Assembly: GCF_016916835.1 (NCBI RefSeq)
Contig: NZ_JAFFIX010000014.1
Location: 123,421-187,420, forward strand
DNA: 64,000 bases
Source: Actinacidiphila bryophytorum
GTDB taxonomy: Bacteria; Actinomycetota; Actinomycetes; Streptomycetales; Streptomycetaceae
Direction: 5' to 3'
Shown here in pieces: positions 26,378 through 35,717 of the stretch. A program made the translations under genes and the position numbers. The notes under the pieces were generated by a model that did not search any database, had not been told where the DNA came from, and saw nothing but the letters and a program-made list of their open reading frames with translations. The number at the start of each line of letters is the position of its first letter. The first letter of the stretch is position 1.

Positions 26378-27098
26378 CCGTCGGGTCGTCAGGGGCGCCC
26401 GTGCCCGCCGCGGTACGGGAACGGGCGCGGGCGCCCCGGGCGACGACGGCCGCGGCCACCCCGGTGACGCCCAGGAAGCCGAGCGCCAGCAGGAAGACCG
26501 GTGAGGTCGGGGAGGCCGCGCGGCTGCCGGCCACCACGTAGGCGGCGGTGTTGGCCGCACTGCCCGCGGCCGTCGCGGTGAGGAAGGGCAGCAGCCGTAC
26601 CCGGGAGACGGCGGCGGCGTAGTTCGCGGCGGCGAAGGGCACCCCGGGGAAGAGCCGCAGCGCCAGGGTGCTGCGGAAGCCGTGCCTGCTCAGTTGCCGG
26701 TCCAGGGACAGCGCGACCCGGCCGCGCAGCAGCGGGCGTACCGCGTCCCTGCCCAGGAAGCGCCCGAGCAGGAAGGCCAGGCCCGCGCCGAGGACGGTGC
26801 CGCCGATCGCGGCCGGCAGCCCGGCGTGGATGCCGTAGAGCGCACCGGCGGCCGCGTTGAGCAGCGGGCGCGGTACGAAGGCGACGGTGGCCAGGCCGTA
26901 TGCGACGGCGAAGAGCAGCACCGCCGTGCCGCCCGAGGTGTGCGGCTGCCAGCCGTGCGCGGTCAGCAGCCGCTGCGGGTGCCAGGCGAGCACCGCCGCC
27001 CCGGCCGCCGCGAGCAGCAGCACGAGCAGCGCGAACCTGGCCCACGGCGACAGCAGAGCGCGTGAGCAGCGGACGGCGAGACCTGCGCGGTGCGGCAC
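26331..27098 (-). CDS. TVP38/TMEM64-family (DedA superfamily) membrane protein
   Basis: Polytopic inner-membrane protein, about 255 aa. Helices include FALLVLLLAAAGAAVLAW and the VTT core GLATVAFVPRPLLNAAAGAL, FLLGRFLGRDAV, STLALRLFPGVPFAAANYAA (the re-entrant R-x-x-P-x-x-P-like segment) and VTGVAAAVV. Related proteins are lipid scramblase-like; the bacterial role is undefined. GTG 27098 is a compromise start that avoids a low-complexity upstream stretch; the true start could be slightly upstream or downstream. Overlaps the flavin reductase gene tail-to-tail. Confidence 0.82.
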   Translation of the reverse strand: MPHRAGLAVRCSRALLSPWARFALLVLLLAAAGAAVLAWHPQRLLTAHGWQPHTSGGTAVLLFAVAYGLATVAFVPRPLLNAAAGALYGIHAGLPAAIGGTVLGAGLAFLLGRFLGRDAVRPLLRGRVALSLDRQLSRHGFRSTLALRLFPGVPFAAANYAAAVSRVRLLPFLTATAAGSAANTAAYVVAGSRAASPTSPVFLLALGFLGVTGVAAAVVARGARARSRTAAGTGAPDDPTVSDAGPPATPARRSA

Positions 27099-27317
27099 CC
27101 CGGGAGCGTAACCGCTCCGAGGCCGCCCCCGCTCCTGAACGGGCGCCCCGAGGCGCCCCCGACCCCCACCGGGACCACCGCAGCGCGGCCGCACCGCCCG
27201 GGGGCGGCGCCGGAGAACGGATCGCCGGGGCGCGGCCCACCGGCACGCCCGGCGCCCGGCGCGCGGCGGAACCTGCCGTACCGGTGCGTCGGCACCCGGA
27301 CCGAACCTGCGTACCCC

Positions 27318-28529
27318 CTACGGCCCCTCCACCGCCGCCGACTCCCGGTGTGCGGCGGCCGGGGCAGCGGCGACCGGCGCCGCCGGCGCCGCGCGGTCGC
27401 GCCCACCCGCGACGACGGCTATGGCCAGGCCCACCACGGCGAGCACCGCCCCCACCAGCGCGGGCGAGGTCCAGCCCCACCCGGCGGAGATCGCGGCGCC
27501 GCCCAGCCAGGCGCCGCCGGCGTTGGCGAGGTTGAAGGCCGAGTGGTTGGAGGCGGAGGCCAGGGTGGGGGCGCGGCGGGCCTTGTTCATGACCAGCATC
27601 GTCAGCGGCGTGGTGGTCATGAAGCCGACCGCGCCCAGCACCAGGACGGCGACGGGCGCGGTCGCCTTGGACTGGGCGGCGTAGTGGAAGCCGACCAGGA
27701 CGACGGCGAGCGCGGCAAGCGAGCCGTACAGCGTGGGGCGCAGGGCGCGGTCGGTGAGCGGCCCTGCGGCCAGGGCGCCGAGCGTCATGCCGATGCCGAA
27801 GAGGGCGAGCAGCACCGTGACGGTGCCGTCGGCGTAACCGGTGACCTCGGTCATCATCGAGGCGAGGTAGCTGTAGACGGCGAAGACGCCGGCGAAGCCG
27901 AACACCGCGGTGAGCAGCCCGAGCAGCACCTGCGGCTCGCGCAGCGCGCGCAGTTCCTGGCCGACGCCGGTGCGTTCCTCGTCGGGCTCCTGCGGCACCA
28001 GCAGGGCGAGCGCGGCGAGCGACAGCAGCCCGATCGCGGTCACCACCAGGAAGGTGGCCCGCCAGCCCAGGTGCTGGCCGAGCAGGGTGGCCGCGGGCAC
28101 CCCGACGATGTTCGCGATGGTCAGGCCGAGGAACATCGAGGCGACGGCCCTGGCCCTGCGGTCCTCGGCGACCAGCCGGGCCGCCACGACCGCGCCGACG
28201 CCGAAGAAGGCGCCGTGCGGCAGTCCGGCGAGGAAGCGCCCCGCCAGCAGCGTGCCGTAGCCGGGGGCGACGGCGGAGAAGGCGTTGCCCGCGGTGAACA
28301 GCGCCATCAGGAGCAGCAGCATGCGCCGGCGCGGGATGCGGGCGCCGAGCGCGGTGAGCAGCGGGGCGCCGACGACGACGCCGAGCGCGTAGGCCGAGAC
28401 CAGATATCCCGCGGTGGGCACCGACGTGCCGAGGTCGCCTGCGACGTCGGGCAGCAGGCCCATCATCATGAACTCGGTGGTGCCGATACCGAAGGCGCTC
28501 ACCGCGAGGGCGAGGATGGCCAGGGGCAT
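27318..28529 (-). CDS. MFS transporter, DHA1 (AraJ/chloramphenicol-resistance-like)
   Basis: 403-aa, 12-helix drug/sugar antiporter. The N-terminus AFGIGTTEFMMMGLLPDVA is the hallmark of the AraJ/CmlR group; GARIPRRRMLLLLMALF is the helix 2-3 loop and FLAGLPHGAFFGVG, GRFLAG the helix-4 region. ATG 28529 is preceded by AAGGAAG on the minus strand. It is divergent from the tuf3-like region. Substrate unknown; a toxic-compound or sugar efflux role is typical. Confidence 0.9.
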   Translation of the reverse strand: MPLAILALAVSAFGIGTTEFMMMGLLPDVAGDLGTSVPTAGYLVSAYALGVVVGAPLLTALGARIPRRRMLLLLMALFTAGNAFSAVAPGYGTLLAGRFLAGLPHGAFFGVGAVVAARLVAEDRRARAVASMFLGLTIANIVGVPAATLLGQHLGWRATFLVVTAIGLLSLAALALLVPQEPDEERTGVGQELRALREPQVLLGLLTAVFGFAGVFAVYSYLASMMTEVTGYADGTVTVLLALFGIGMTLGALAAGPLTDRALRPTLYGSLAALAVVLVGFHYAAQSKATAPVAVLVLGAVGFMTTTPLTMLVMNKARRAPTLASASNHSAFNLANAGGAWLGGAAISAGWGWTSPALVGAVLAVVGLAIAVVAGGRDRAAPAAPVAAAPAAAHRESAAVEGP

Positions 28530-28712
28530 GGAGCTTCCTTCGGGCTGGTGGGGACGGCGGGCCGCCGGTCGGGCGATCTAAGTTCATCCGCGGAACAAAT
28601 ACTCTCACCTCCCCGGTTCCGCCAGGTCACCGGCAGGTGTCCGCCAGGTGGCGGGAGCAGGGCGCCGCCCGCGGGCGCGGAAAACCCTTCGACGCCGCCC
28701 CCGCCGCCCGGC
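28530..28712. other. Divergent control region between MFS and EF-Tu genes
   Basis: About 180 bp carrying the MFS ribosome-binding site and a relatively A/T-rich patch (around 28580-28610, with ACAAATACT), the likely site of divergent promoters. I cannot assign exact -35/-10 pairs. No operator palindrome stands out. Confidence 0.4.
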
Positions 28713-28889
28713 ATGATCAGTGCCATGTTCCGGCTCGCCTTCCTCGCAGACGCCACCGCAGCAGCGGTCGCGTCGAAGGCTGCCTGCGCCGCCCCGGCCG
28801 CAACCGCCGCCCGGGCCGCAACCGCTGCCGCGGCCGCATCCGCCGCCCCGGCAGCCCGGAACGCATCCTTCGACGGCGCCCGACGCTGA
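28713..28889 (+). CDS. Alanine-rich 58-residue ORF in the EF-Tu leader
   Basis: Starts ATG 28713 (or ATG 28725) and ends TGA 28887-28889. 29 of 58 residues are Ala, with runs such as AATAAAAASAAPAAR. Many of these are GCA or GCT, codons that are scarce in genes of this GC content. No homology recognised and no clear ribosome-binding site, so translation is unproven. Its stop codon coincides with the left foot of a hairpin (28888), and the EF-Tu gene starts 98 nt further on. That layout resembles a regulatory leader peptide; it could also be a chance frame in GC-rich DNA. Confidence 0.3.
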   Translation: MISAMFRLAFLADATAAAVASKAACAAPAATAARAATAAAAASAAPAARNASFDGARR

Positions 28890-28934
28890 CCCTCCCCGGA
28901 CCGACGTCCGGCAGGACCCCGCACGGGGAGGGTC
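28888..28934 (+). promoter_or_regulatory. Nested leader hairpins before EF-Tu gene
   Basis: Outer stem GACCCTCCCC (28888-28897) with GGGGAGGGTC (28925-28934), perfect 10 bp. Inside lies a smaller perfect stem CCGGAC-CGAC-GTCCGG (28896-28911). The two share bases 28896-28897, so they are partly competing structures. Located 54-100 nt before the EF-Tu start, just after the alanine-rich ORF. No U-run, so intrinsic termination is unlikely; an attenuator or mRNA-stability element is possible. Confidence 0.45.
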
Positions 28935-28987
28935 GGCCAGGCCCAGGGGTCCGCGACCGAACCGGCGTCACAGGAGGAGACACCGTC

Positions 28988-30166
<1,179 letters not shown>

Positions 30167-30168
30167 GC

Positions 30169-30212
30169 CCCGCCGCTGCCCGGTACGTTGTCACGTACCG
30201 GGCAGCGGCGGG
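30169..30212 (+). terminator. Perfect 20-bp hairpin after EF-Tu gene
   Basis: Left arm 30169-30188 and right arm 30193-30212 are exact complements (20 bp) with a 4-nt loop TGTC, starting 3 nt after the tuf stop. No T-run, as usual in streptomycetes. Confidence 0.85.
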
Positions 30213-30243
30213 CGGTGGGCGCGGGGCAGGCGACAATGGGCGG

Positions 30244-31110
30244 GTGGAACAGGACGACGACCGGCCCGAGCCGGTCCCGGTGGTGCGGACCGTCGACTTC
30301 GGTACGGCCAGGCTGCTGCCGGACATCGACCGCGACCGGGCCTGGCTGCTCACCGTCGACGGGGCGCCGCAGTCGTACGTGGACCTCGCGGAGCCCGCGC
30401 ACCTGGAGTTCGAGTACGTGCGGCGCATCGCCTACGCCGTCGAGACCGCCTTCGCGGCCGGACAGGCGCTGGACGCGGTGCACCTGGGCGGCGGGGGGAT
30501 GACGCTGGCGCGCTGGCTGGGCGTACGGCGCCCCGGCTCGCGCCAGCAGGTCGTGGAAGCGGACCGGGGGCTCGCCGCGCTGGTTGCCGAGGTGCTGCCG
30601 CTGCCCGATCCCGCGGTGACCGTGCACACCGCCGACGCGCGCGGCTGGCTCGCGGACGCGGCGGCGGCGTCCGCCGACCTGGTGGTGGCCGACGTCTTCG
30701 GCGGCTCCCGGGTGCCGGCCGCGCTGACGTCGGTGGAGTTCGTCCGCGACGCGCTGCGCGTGCTGCGCCCGGACGGCCTCTACCTGGCGAACGTCGCGGA
30801 CGCCGCACCCTTCGCCTTCCTGCGCTCGCAACTGGCCACGGCACGGGCCGCGCTGGGCGACGGCGACCTGTGCCTGCTGGCCGAGCCCGGGGTGCTGCGG
30901 GGGCGCCGCTTCGGCAACGCGGTGCTGGCCGCCGCCCGCGGCCCACTGCCGGTCGAGGCGCTGTCCCGGCTGTGCGCCGCCGACGCCTTCCCCGCCCGCG
31001 TCGTCCACGGCGCCGACCTCGTACGCCTGACCGGCCGGGCGCAGGCGGTGACCGACGCCTCCGCGACCGCCTCGCCCGCGCCCCCGCAGGGCGCCTTCAC
31101 GGTCGGCTGA
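30244..31110 (+). CDS. Spermidine synthase-like methyltransferase-fold protein
   Basis: 288 aa, Rossmann fold of the polyamine aminopropyltransferase family. HLGGGGMTLARWL is the glycine-rich nucleotide loop, VVEADRGLAALV the acidic residue after beta-2, VHTADARGWL and DLVVADVFGGSRVPAAL the active-site segment. It lacks the fused membrane domain some relatives have, and the aminopropyl-acceptor gate residues are not obvious, so the activity is uncertain. GTG 30244 is 6 nt after GACAAT: a leaderless start. It follows the EF-Tu terminator. Confidence 0.82.
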   Translation: MEQDDDRPEPVPVVRTVDFGTARLLPDIDRDRAWLLTVDGAPQSYVDLAEPAHLEFEYVRRIAYAVETAFAAGQALDAVHLGGGGMTLARWLGVRRPGSRQQVVEADRGLAALVAEVLPLPDPAVTVHTADARGWLADAAAASADLVVADVFGGSRVPAALTSVEFVRDALRVLRPDGLYLANVADAAPFAFLRSQLATARAALGDGDLCLLAEPGVLRGRRFGNAVLAAARGPLPVEALSRLCAADAFPARVVHGADLVRLTGRAQAVTDASATASPAPPQGAFTVG

Positions 31111-31122
31111 CCGCGGCAGGGC

Positions 31123-32421
31123 TCACCGCGCCGGGCCGCTCACCGTGCCGTCATGGGCCGGGGCGGGCACCGGGGCCGCCACGGGCGGTGCTGCGGCCCG
31201 CTCCATCCGCCGGACGTCGGGCAGCAGCAGGACCGCCAGGGTCAGCAGGACGATCAGCCCGGCGGAACCCCACAGCGCACCCGCCCGCCCGAAGGCCGAG
31301 GCCGCAGGCCCCGCGAGCGCCAGCGCGACCGGGGACAGCGCGACCGAGCCGAGCCAGTCGAAGCCGGACACCCGGGACATCAACTCCTCGGGGATCTCCT
31401 GGTGCAGCGCCAGCATCCAGTTCACCGCGAAGACCTCGATCGCCACGCCCCCGGTGAACATCACCGCGGCCAGCGCCCACGCGGGCAGCACCAGGGCCAG
31501 TGCCACCGCGGGCAGCGCCAGCGGGAGCACCCCGAGCGTGCCGACCAGCAGCATCCGGCGCGGGCGCCAGCGCATCATCAGCACCGCCCCGCACGCGGTG
31601 CCGACGCCGCCCGCGGCCAGTGCGAGCCCCCACGGCCCGGCGCCGCCGAGCTGCTCCCTGGACACCAGCGGGCCGTAGACCGCCTCGACCGCGCCGAACA
31701 TCCCGTTGACGACGGAGAACTGCAGCACGATGCCCCACAGCCAGGATGTGGCCGCCACCACCCGCCAGCCCGCGCGCAGTTCGCCGAGCATGCCGCCGGG
31801 CACGGACTCCCGCGGGACGTGGGGCACGTCGATGGCGGCCCGCATGGCCGCGGCCGCGGCGAAGCCCGCCGCGTCCAGCGCGAGCACCCAGCCGGAGCCG
31901 AAGGCGGCGACCAGTGCCCCGCCCAGCGCCGCCCCGCCGACGTTCGAGGCGTTGGTGGCCAGCCGGTAGAGGGAGAAGGCGGGTCCCGCGTGCGCCGGGT
32001 CGACGGTGGACATGACCAGGCCCTGGGCCGCGGGGGAGAAGAAGGCCGCGGCGCCGCCGCCGACAGCCGTCAGCGCGGCCATCTCCCACAGCGTGGCGCG
32101 GTGGGTGAGCACCAGGGCGGCGAAGAGCGCCTGCGACACGGCGTTGGCGGTGTTGGCGACGGCCATCACCCGCTGCCGCGGCAGCCGGTCCGCGACCGCG
32201 CCTCCGACCAGCAGCAGCACCACCATCGCCAGGGTGCGGGCGGCGGCCACCAAGCCGACGTCGGTGGCGCTGCCGCCGGACTCGATCACCGCGAAGGCCG
32301 CGGCGATGGTGGCGCCCGAATTGCCGATGCCGGTGACGAACGACGCGCCCACCAGCAGCCGGAAGTTCCGCCCGGCCCACGGCGGGAGGCGCAGCCCGCG
32401 CCTGTCGTCGTGTTCTCTCAC
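31123..32421 (-). CDS. MFS transporter (transmembrane secretion-effector type)
   Basis: 432 aa, 10-12 helices. NFRLLVGASFVTGIGNSGATI is helix 1; GGAVADRLPRQRVM the loop 2-3 motif; LYRLATNASNVGGAALGGAL helix 5, typical of the MFS-3 group of unspecific exporters. GATAGT then six bases then GTG 32421 gives a leaderless start on the minus strand. The C-terminal tail is Pro/Ala-rich. Convergent with the spermidine-synthase-like gene (12-bp gap). Substrate unknown. Confidence 0.87.
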   Translation of the reverse strand: MREHDDRRGLRLPPWAGRNFRLLVGASFVTGIGNSGATIAAAFAVIESGGSATDVGLVAAARTLAMVVLLLVGGAVADRLPRQRVMAVANTANAVSQALFAALVLTHRATLWEMAALTAVGGGAAAFFSPAAQGLVMSTVDPAHAGPAFSLYRLATNASNVGGAALGGALVAAFGSGWVLALDAAGFAAAAAMRAAIDVPHVPRESVPGGMLGELRAGWRVVAATSWLWGIVLQFSVVNGMFGAVEAVYGPLVSREQLGGAGPWGLALAAGGVGTACGAVLMMRWRPRRMLLVGTLGVLPLALPAVALALVLPAWALAAVMFTGGVAIEVFAVNWMLALHQEIPEELMSRVSGFDWLGSVALSPVALALAGPAASAFGRAGALWGSAGLIVLLTLAVLLLPDVRRMERAAAPPVAAPVPAPAHDGTVSGPAR

Positions 32422-32539
32422 CAGGGGACTATCGCCGACACCCGGCGTCGTGCCAACCGGTTATCGGACGCCGTCGGCCCACCAGCGCACGCGGGCGCCC
32501 GCGCGGCGGCGGCCCCCACCGCGGGGAGGCCGCACCCGC

Positions 32540-33730
32540 TCACTTCTTCATGGGCCGGATGGAGCTCTTGATCTTGTCGATCACGGACTGGGTGATCTGG
32601 TCGGGCACGCCCTGCCGTGCCCACAGCACCCACACCACCGGGGTCGGCTTGGCCTGGGCCGGGTCGAGCCAGGCGACGGCGTAGGCGATGCCGTTGGACG
32701 AGCACTTGTTGGCCTTGGGGACGGCGGTCATGGTGGCCTGCGCCTGCCAGCCGGTGATCCCGTAGGCGTTGTGGAAGGCCTTGCTGTTCAGCGCCTTGGA
32801 GACGGTGCCCTTGCCGTTCTCCTGGAAGGCCCACTTCGCCCAGGCCCTGGCCTCGTTCTCGGCTGCCGCCTGGATGCTGGAGGCGCCCGCACCGCCCTTG
32901 GTGCCGGCGGTCGCACTGGCGACGCTGTTCTTGCCGTCGGTGCAGACGCCCTTCTTGTAGTACGCCGGTGCGCCGACCGCGACCTGCGGCTTGCCGGCGT
33001 CGTCGGCGTAGCCGATGCTCATGCTCTCGCTGTCCAGCGTCCAGTCGGGCGGCACGTCGAAGACCGAGTTGCGCTCCTGGCGCTTGACCGCCTGCCAGCC
33101 GGGGATGACCGGCGTGACGTCGTTCGAGCCGGCCGGGCCGCGCGGGTCGTCCTCGCCGCCGTCGGAGCCGCCGTCCGCGCCGGTGTCCTGCGTCGTGGGC
33201 GCCGCCGTCGGGGTGGCGGTGGGGGAGGACGTGGTGGCCGTCACACTCGGCGAGGTGGTGTCGTGCGCGTCGGTCTTCTTGTCCTTGCCTGAGACCAGCA
33301 CCACGGTGACCACCACGGCGGCGATGACCGCGAGCGCCGCGCCGATGGCGACCGCGACGGTCGTCTTGTTCCGGCCGCCGGGCGGCCGGCCGCCGTCGGG
33401 CCCGCCGGGCACCGGCGGACCCCACGCCTGCGGGGTCGGGTAGCCGCCGGGCGCCTGGCCGGGGGCCTGGTAGCCGGGCTGCGCGTAGGGCGATCCCGTC
33501 CCGTACGGCTGCGTCGGCTGGTACGGCTGCTGCGGCTGCTGCCCGGGCGGGGCCGGCGGCTGCTGCGCGGGCTGGGGGTAGCCCGGCTGCTGGTAGCCGG
33601 GCTGCTGCCCGGGCTGGGAGTACGGTCCCGGCGGCGGTCCGTACGGCCCCTGCGGTTGCTGCGGCGAATTGCCCGACGGGTACTGCTGTCCCCCGGATTG
33701 GTCCCCGGGCTGCTGCTCTCCTGGCCACAT
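32540..33730 (-). CDS. Pro/Gln/Gly-rich single-pass membrane protein
   Basis: 396 aa. Residues 1 to about 125 are low-complexity, rich in Q/P/G/Y with repeats of the GYQQPGYPQP kind, a typical cytoplasmic tail of actinomycete envelope proteins. One transmembrane helix follows (VAVAIGAALAVIAAVVVTVV). Then a Ser/Thr-rich outside linker and a folded extracytoplasmic domain of about 200 residues (VIPGWQAVKRQERNSVFDVP ... YYKKGVCTDGKN ... ANKCSSNGIAYAVAWLDP) with two cysteines that could pair. No catalytic motif. TAGTGT ends 8 nt before ATG 33730 (leaderless). Function unknown; a wall-facing or adhesive role is a guess. Confidence 0.78.
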   Translation of the reverse strand: MWPGEQQPGDQSGGQQYPSGNSPQQPQGPYGPPPGPYSQPGQQPGYQQPGYPQPAQQPPAPPGQQPQQPYQPTQPYGTGSPYAQPGYQAPGQAPGGYPTPQAWGPPVPGGPDGGRPPGGRNKTTVAVAIGAALAVIAAVVVTVVLVSGKDKKTDAHDTTSPSVTATTSSPTATPTAAPTTQDTGADGGSDGGEDDPRGPAGSNDVTPVIPGWQAVKRQERNSVFDVPPDWTLDSESMSIGYADDAGKPQVAVGAPAYYKKGVCTDGKNSVASATAGTKGGAGASSIQAAAENEARAWAKWAFQENGKGTVSKALNSKAFHNAYGITGWQAQATMTAVPKANKCSSNGIAYAVAWLDPAQAKPTPVVWVLWARQGVPDQITQSVIDKIKSSIRPMKK

Positions 33731-33802
33731 GGCTGGAAACACTAGGGGAGCGGCTGCGGCGGTTCCACGCCGGATCGGCTTACTGGCTGGTAACATGCGG
33801 GC

Positions 33803-34255
33803 ATGTCCGAGACGCTGCCCTCGATAGGCGAATTCCTCACGGCCACCGTGCCCATGGTCCGCACCCTGCGCCTGGAGTACCGGGAGACCACGGCGGAACG
33901 CGCGGTGCTCGCGCTGCCCGACGACCCCGACTACCACAACCACGTCGCCGGGCCGCACGCCGGCGCGATGTTCACCCTCGCCGAGTCCGCGAGCGGCGCC
34001 GTCGTGGCCGCGGCCTTCGGCGACCAGCTCGGCCGGGCCGTGCCGCTGCCGGTGCGCGCCGAGATCGGCTGGACCAAGCTCGCCAGGGGCCCGCTCACCG
34101 CCACCGCCGTGCTCGGCCGCCCCGCCGCCGAGGTCGTCGCGGAGCTGGACGCGGGCACCCGCCCGGAGTTCCCCGTCGAGGTCTCCGTGCGGCGCGAGGA
34201 CGGCGCCGAGACCTCGCACATGACGATCGTGTGGACGCTGCGCCCCAACAGCTGA
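33803..34255 (+). CDS. Hot-dog fold protein of the DUF4442/PaaI-like thioesterase group
   Basis: 150 aa. The HNHVAGPHAGAMFTLAESA segment carries the hot-dog helix residues of PaaI-type acyl-CoA thioesterases, followed by RAEIGWTKLARGPLTATA and a last strand THMTIVWTL-like (SHMTIVWTLRPNS). Probable cytoplasmic acyl-thioester hydrolase or acyl-binding protein. TAACAT lies 6 nt before ATG 33803: leaderless. Divergent from the Pro-rich membrane protein (72-bp gap). Confidence 0.8.
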   Translation: MSETLPSIGEFLTATVPMVRTLRLEYRETTAERAVLALPDDPDYHNHVAGPHAGAMFTLAESASGAVVAAAFGDQLGRAVPLPVRAEIGWTKLARGPLTATAVLGRPAAEVVAELDAGTRPEFPVEVSVRREDGAETSHMTIVWTLRPNS

Positions 34256-34381
34256 CCTGCACCGGCGGCCGGCCACGGGCGCCGCGACCGGCCGGACTGC
34301 TTTGTCCGGCCGGTCGGTTACGCTTCCTGAGGGCGCGCCGGGTGCGCGCCGCCCGAGCGTCGTCGTGGGGAGGGACCGGCT

Positions 34382-35044
34382 GTGCACGTCCAGGACTGGC
34401 TCAACGACGTCCCACCGGTCGCCGTCTACCTGATGGTGGGTCTGGTGGTCGGCCTGGAGAGCCTGGGCATCCCGCTGCCCGGTGAGATCGTGCTGATGAC
34501 CGCGGCCCTGATGTCCTCGCAGGGACACGCCAACCCCTGGCTGGTCGCCGCCTGTGCGATCGCCGGCGCGGTCGGCGGCGACTCCATCGGCTATGCCATC
34601 GGTCACAAGGGCGGCAAACCCCTGCTGGACCGGCTCGGCAGGAGATTCCCCTCGCACTTCTCGCCCGGGCATGTGGCCACCGCCGAGCGCTCCTTCCAGC
34701 GCTGGGGCATGTGGGCGGTCTTCTTCGGCCGCTTCGTGGCACTGCTGCGGATCTTCGCCGGGCCGCTGGCGGGCGTGCTGAAGATGCCCTACGGCAGGTT
34801 CCTGACCGCCAACGCGCTGGGCGGCATCGTCTGGGCCGGCGGCATCACCGCCGTCATCTACTACGTCGGCCAGGTCGCCGAACCGTGGCTCAAGCGGTTC
34901 GGCTACTTCGGGCTCGGGATCGCGGTGCTCTTCGGCATCGGCTCGCTGGTGTTCGTCAAGCGCCGCGCCGCCAAGGTGCAGGCCGAGATGGCCGAGCCCG
35001 CGCCGGACGACGTCGAGGTGGCGGTCGCCCAGCCCGGCGAGTGA
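34382..35044 (+). CDS. DedA-family inner-membrane protein
   Basis: 220 aa, about five helices plus re-entrant segments. The family signatures are present: LGIPLPGEIVLMTAALMSS with the conserved Glu, GGDSIGYAIGHKGG, and FFGRFVALLRIFAGPLAG with the F-GRF--xxR motif. DedA proteins move polyprenyl phosphate/phospholipid across the membrane or support proton-driven envelope homeostasis. GTG 34382 follows GGGGAGGG. The second DedA-superfamily protein in the window (see 26331-27098). Confidence 0.9.
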   Translation: MHVQDWLNDVPPVAVYLMVGLVVGLESLGIPLPGEIVLMTAALMSSQGHANPWLVAACAIAGAVGGDSIGYAIGHKGGKPLLDRLGRRFPSHFSPGHVATAERSFQRWGMWAVFFGRFVALLRIFAGPLAGVLKMPYGRFLTANALGGIVWAGGITAVIYYVGQVAEPWLKRFGYFGLGIAVLFGIGSLVFVKRRAAKVQAEMAEPAPDDVEVAVAQPGE

Positions 35045-35083
35045 GCCGCGGGGACGGCCGCCTCCGGGGATGGCGACGGGCGC

Positions 35084-35659
35084 TCAGGCCCGGCCGTCGC
35101 CCACCGCGTCCCTGTGCACCTCGGCCAGCGCCACGTAGTGCTCGGCATTGAGCCGGACCACCGCCCGCTCCTCCTCGGTCAGCTCCCGCCGCACCCGCGC
35201 CGGGACCCCGGCGACCAGCGAGCCCGGCGGCACCTGCATGCCCTGCGGCACCAGCGCCTGCGCCGCCACCAGCGAACCGGCACCGATCCGGGCGCCGTTC
35301 AGCACGGTCGCGCCCATGCCGACGAGCACGCCGTCCTCGATCACGCACCCGTGCAGCACCGCGTTGTGCCCGACCGTGACGTTCTCCCCGACGACCACCG
35401 GGAAGCCAGGGTCGGCATGCACCGAGCAGTTGTCCTGGACGTTGGAGCCCGCCCCGATCGCGATCGACTCGCAGTCGCCGCGCAGCACCGCGTGATACCA
35501 GGCGCTCGCCCCGGCGCCCAGCGACACCCGGCCCAGCACCACCGCGGTGGGGGCGACATACGCAGCCGGGTCGATCTCCGGTCGGGTGCCGAGGATGCCC
35601 GCGACCAGGGCGCCCGCCGCATGCTGTGGGCCGGCCGCTTCACCCGTACGGTCTGTCAT
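35084..35659 (-). CDS. Gamma-class carbonic anhydrase-like protein
   Basis: 191 aa, left-handed beta-helix. Hexapeptide turns run from VAPTAVVLGRVSLG onwards; metal ligands of gamma carbonic anhydrases are seen in DNCSVHADP and VTVGHNAVLHGC (three His). GMGATVLNGARIGAGS continues the helix, then a C-terminal alpha helix (LTEEERAVVRLNAEHYVALA). ATG 35659 has GGAGG upstream on the minus strand. Family members (YrdA/PaaY/CaiE-like) include true enzymes and inactive forms. It could compensate for the destroyed beta-type gene near 23250, a speculative link. Confidence 0.87.
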   Translation of the reverse strand: MTDRTGEAAGPQHAAGALVAGILGTRPEIDPAAYVAPTAVVLGRVSLGAGASAWYHAVLRGDCESIAIGAGSNVQDNCSVHADPGFPVVVGENVTVGHNAVLHGCVIEDGVLVGMGATVLNGARIGAGSLVAAQALVPQGMQVPPGSLVAGVPARVRRELTEEERAVVRLNAEHYVALAEVHRDAVGDGRA

Positions 35660-35717
35660 CGCTGTACGCCTCCATGCCGGTCCGCCGCTGTCCTCCGGCA
35701 CCGTATACGGTGGCTGC

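Noticed and set aside
27090..28889. Long plus-strand frame covering the DHA1 transporter and the leader ORF
   Set aside because: Upstream part is antisense shadow of the transporter; only the last 58 codons (28713-28889) are discussed as a possible leader ORF.
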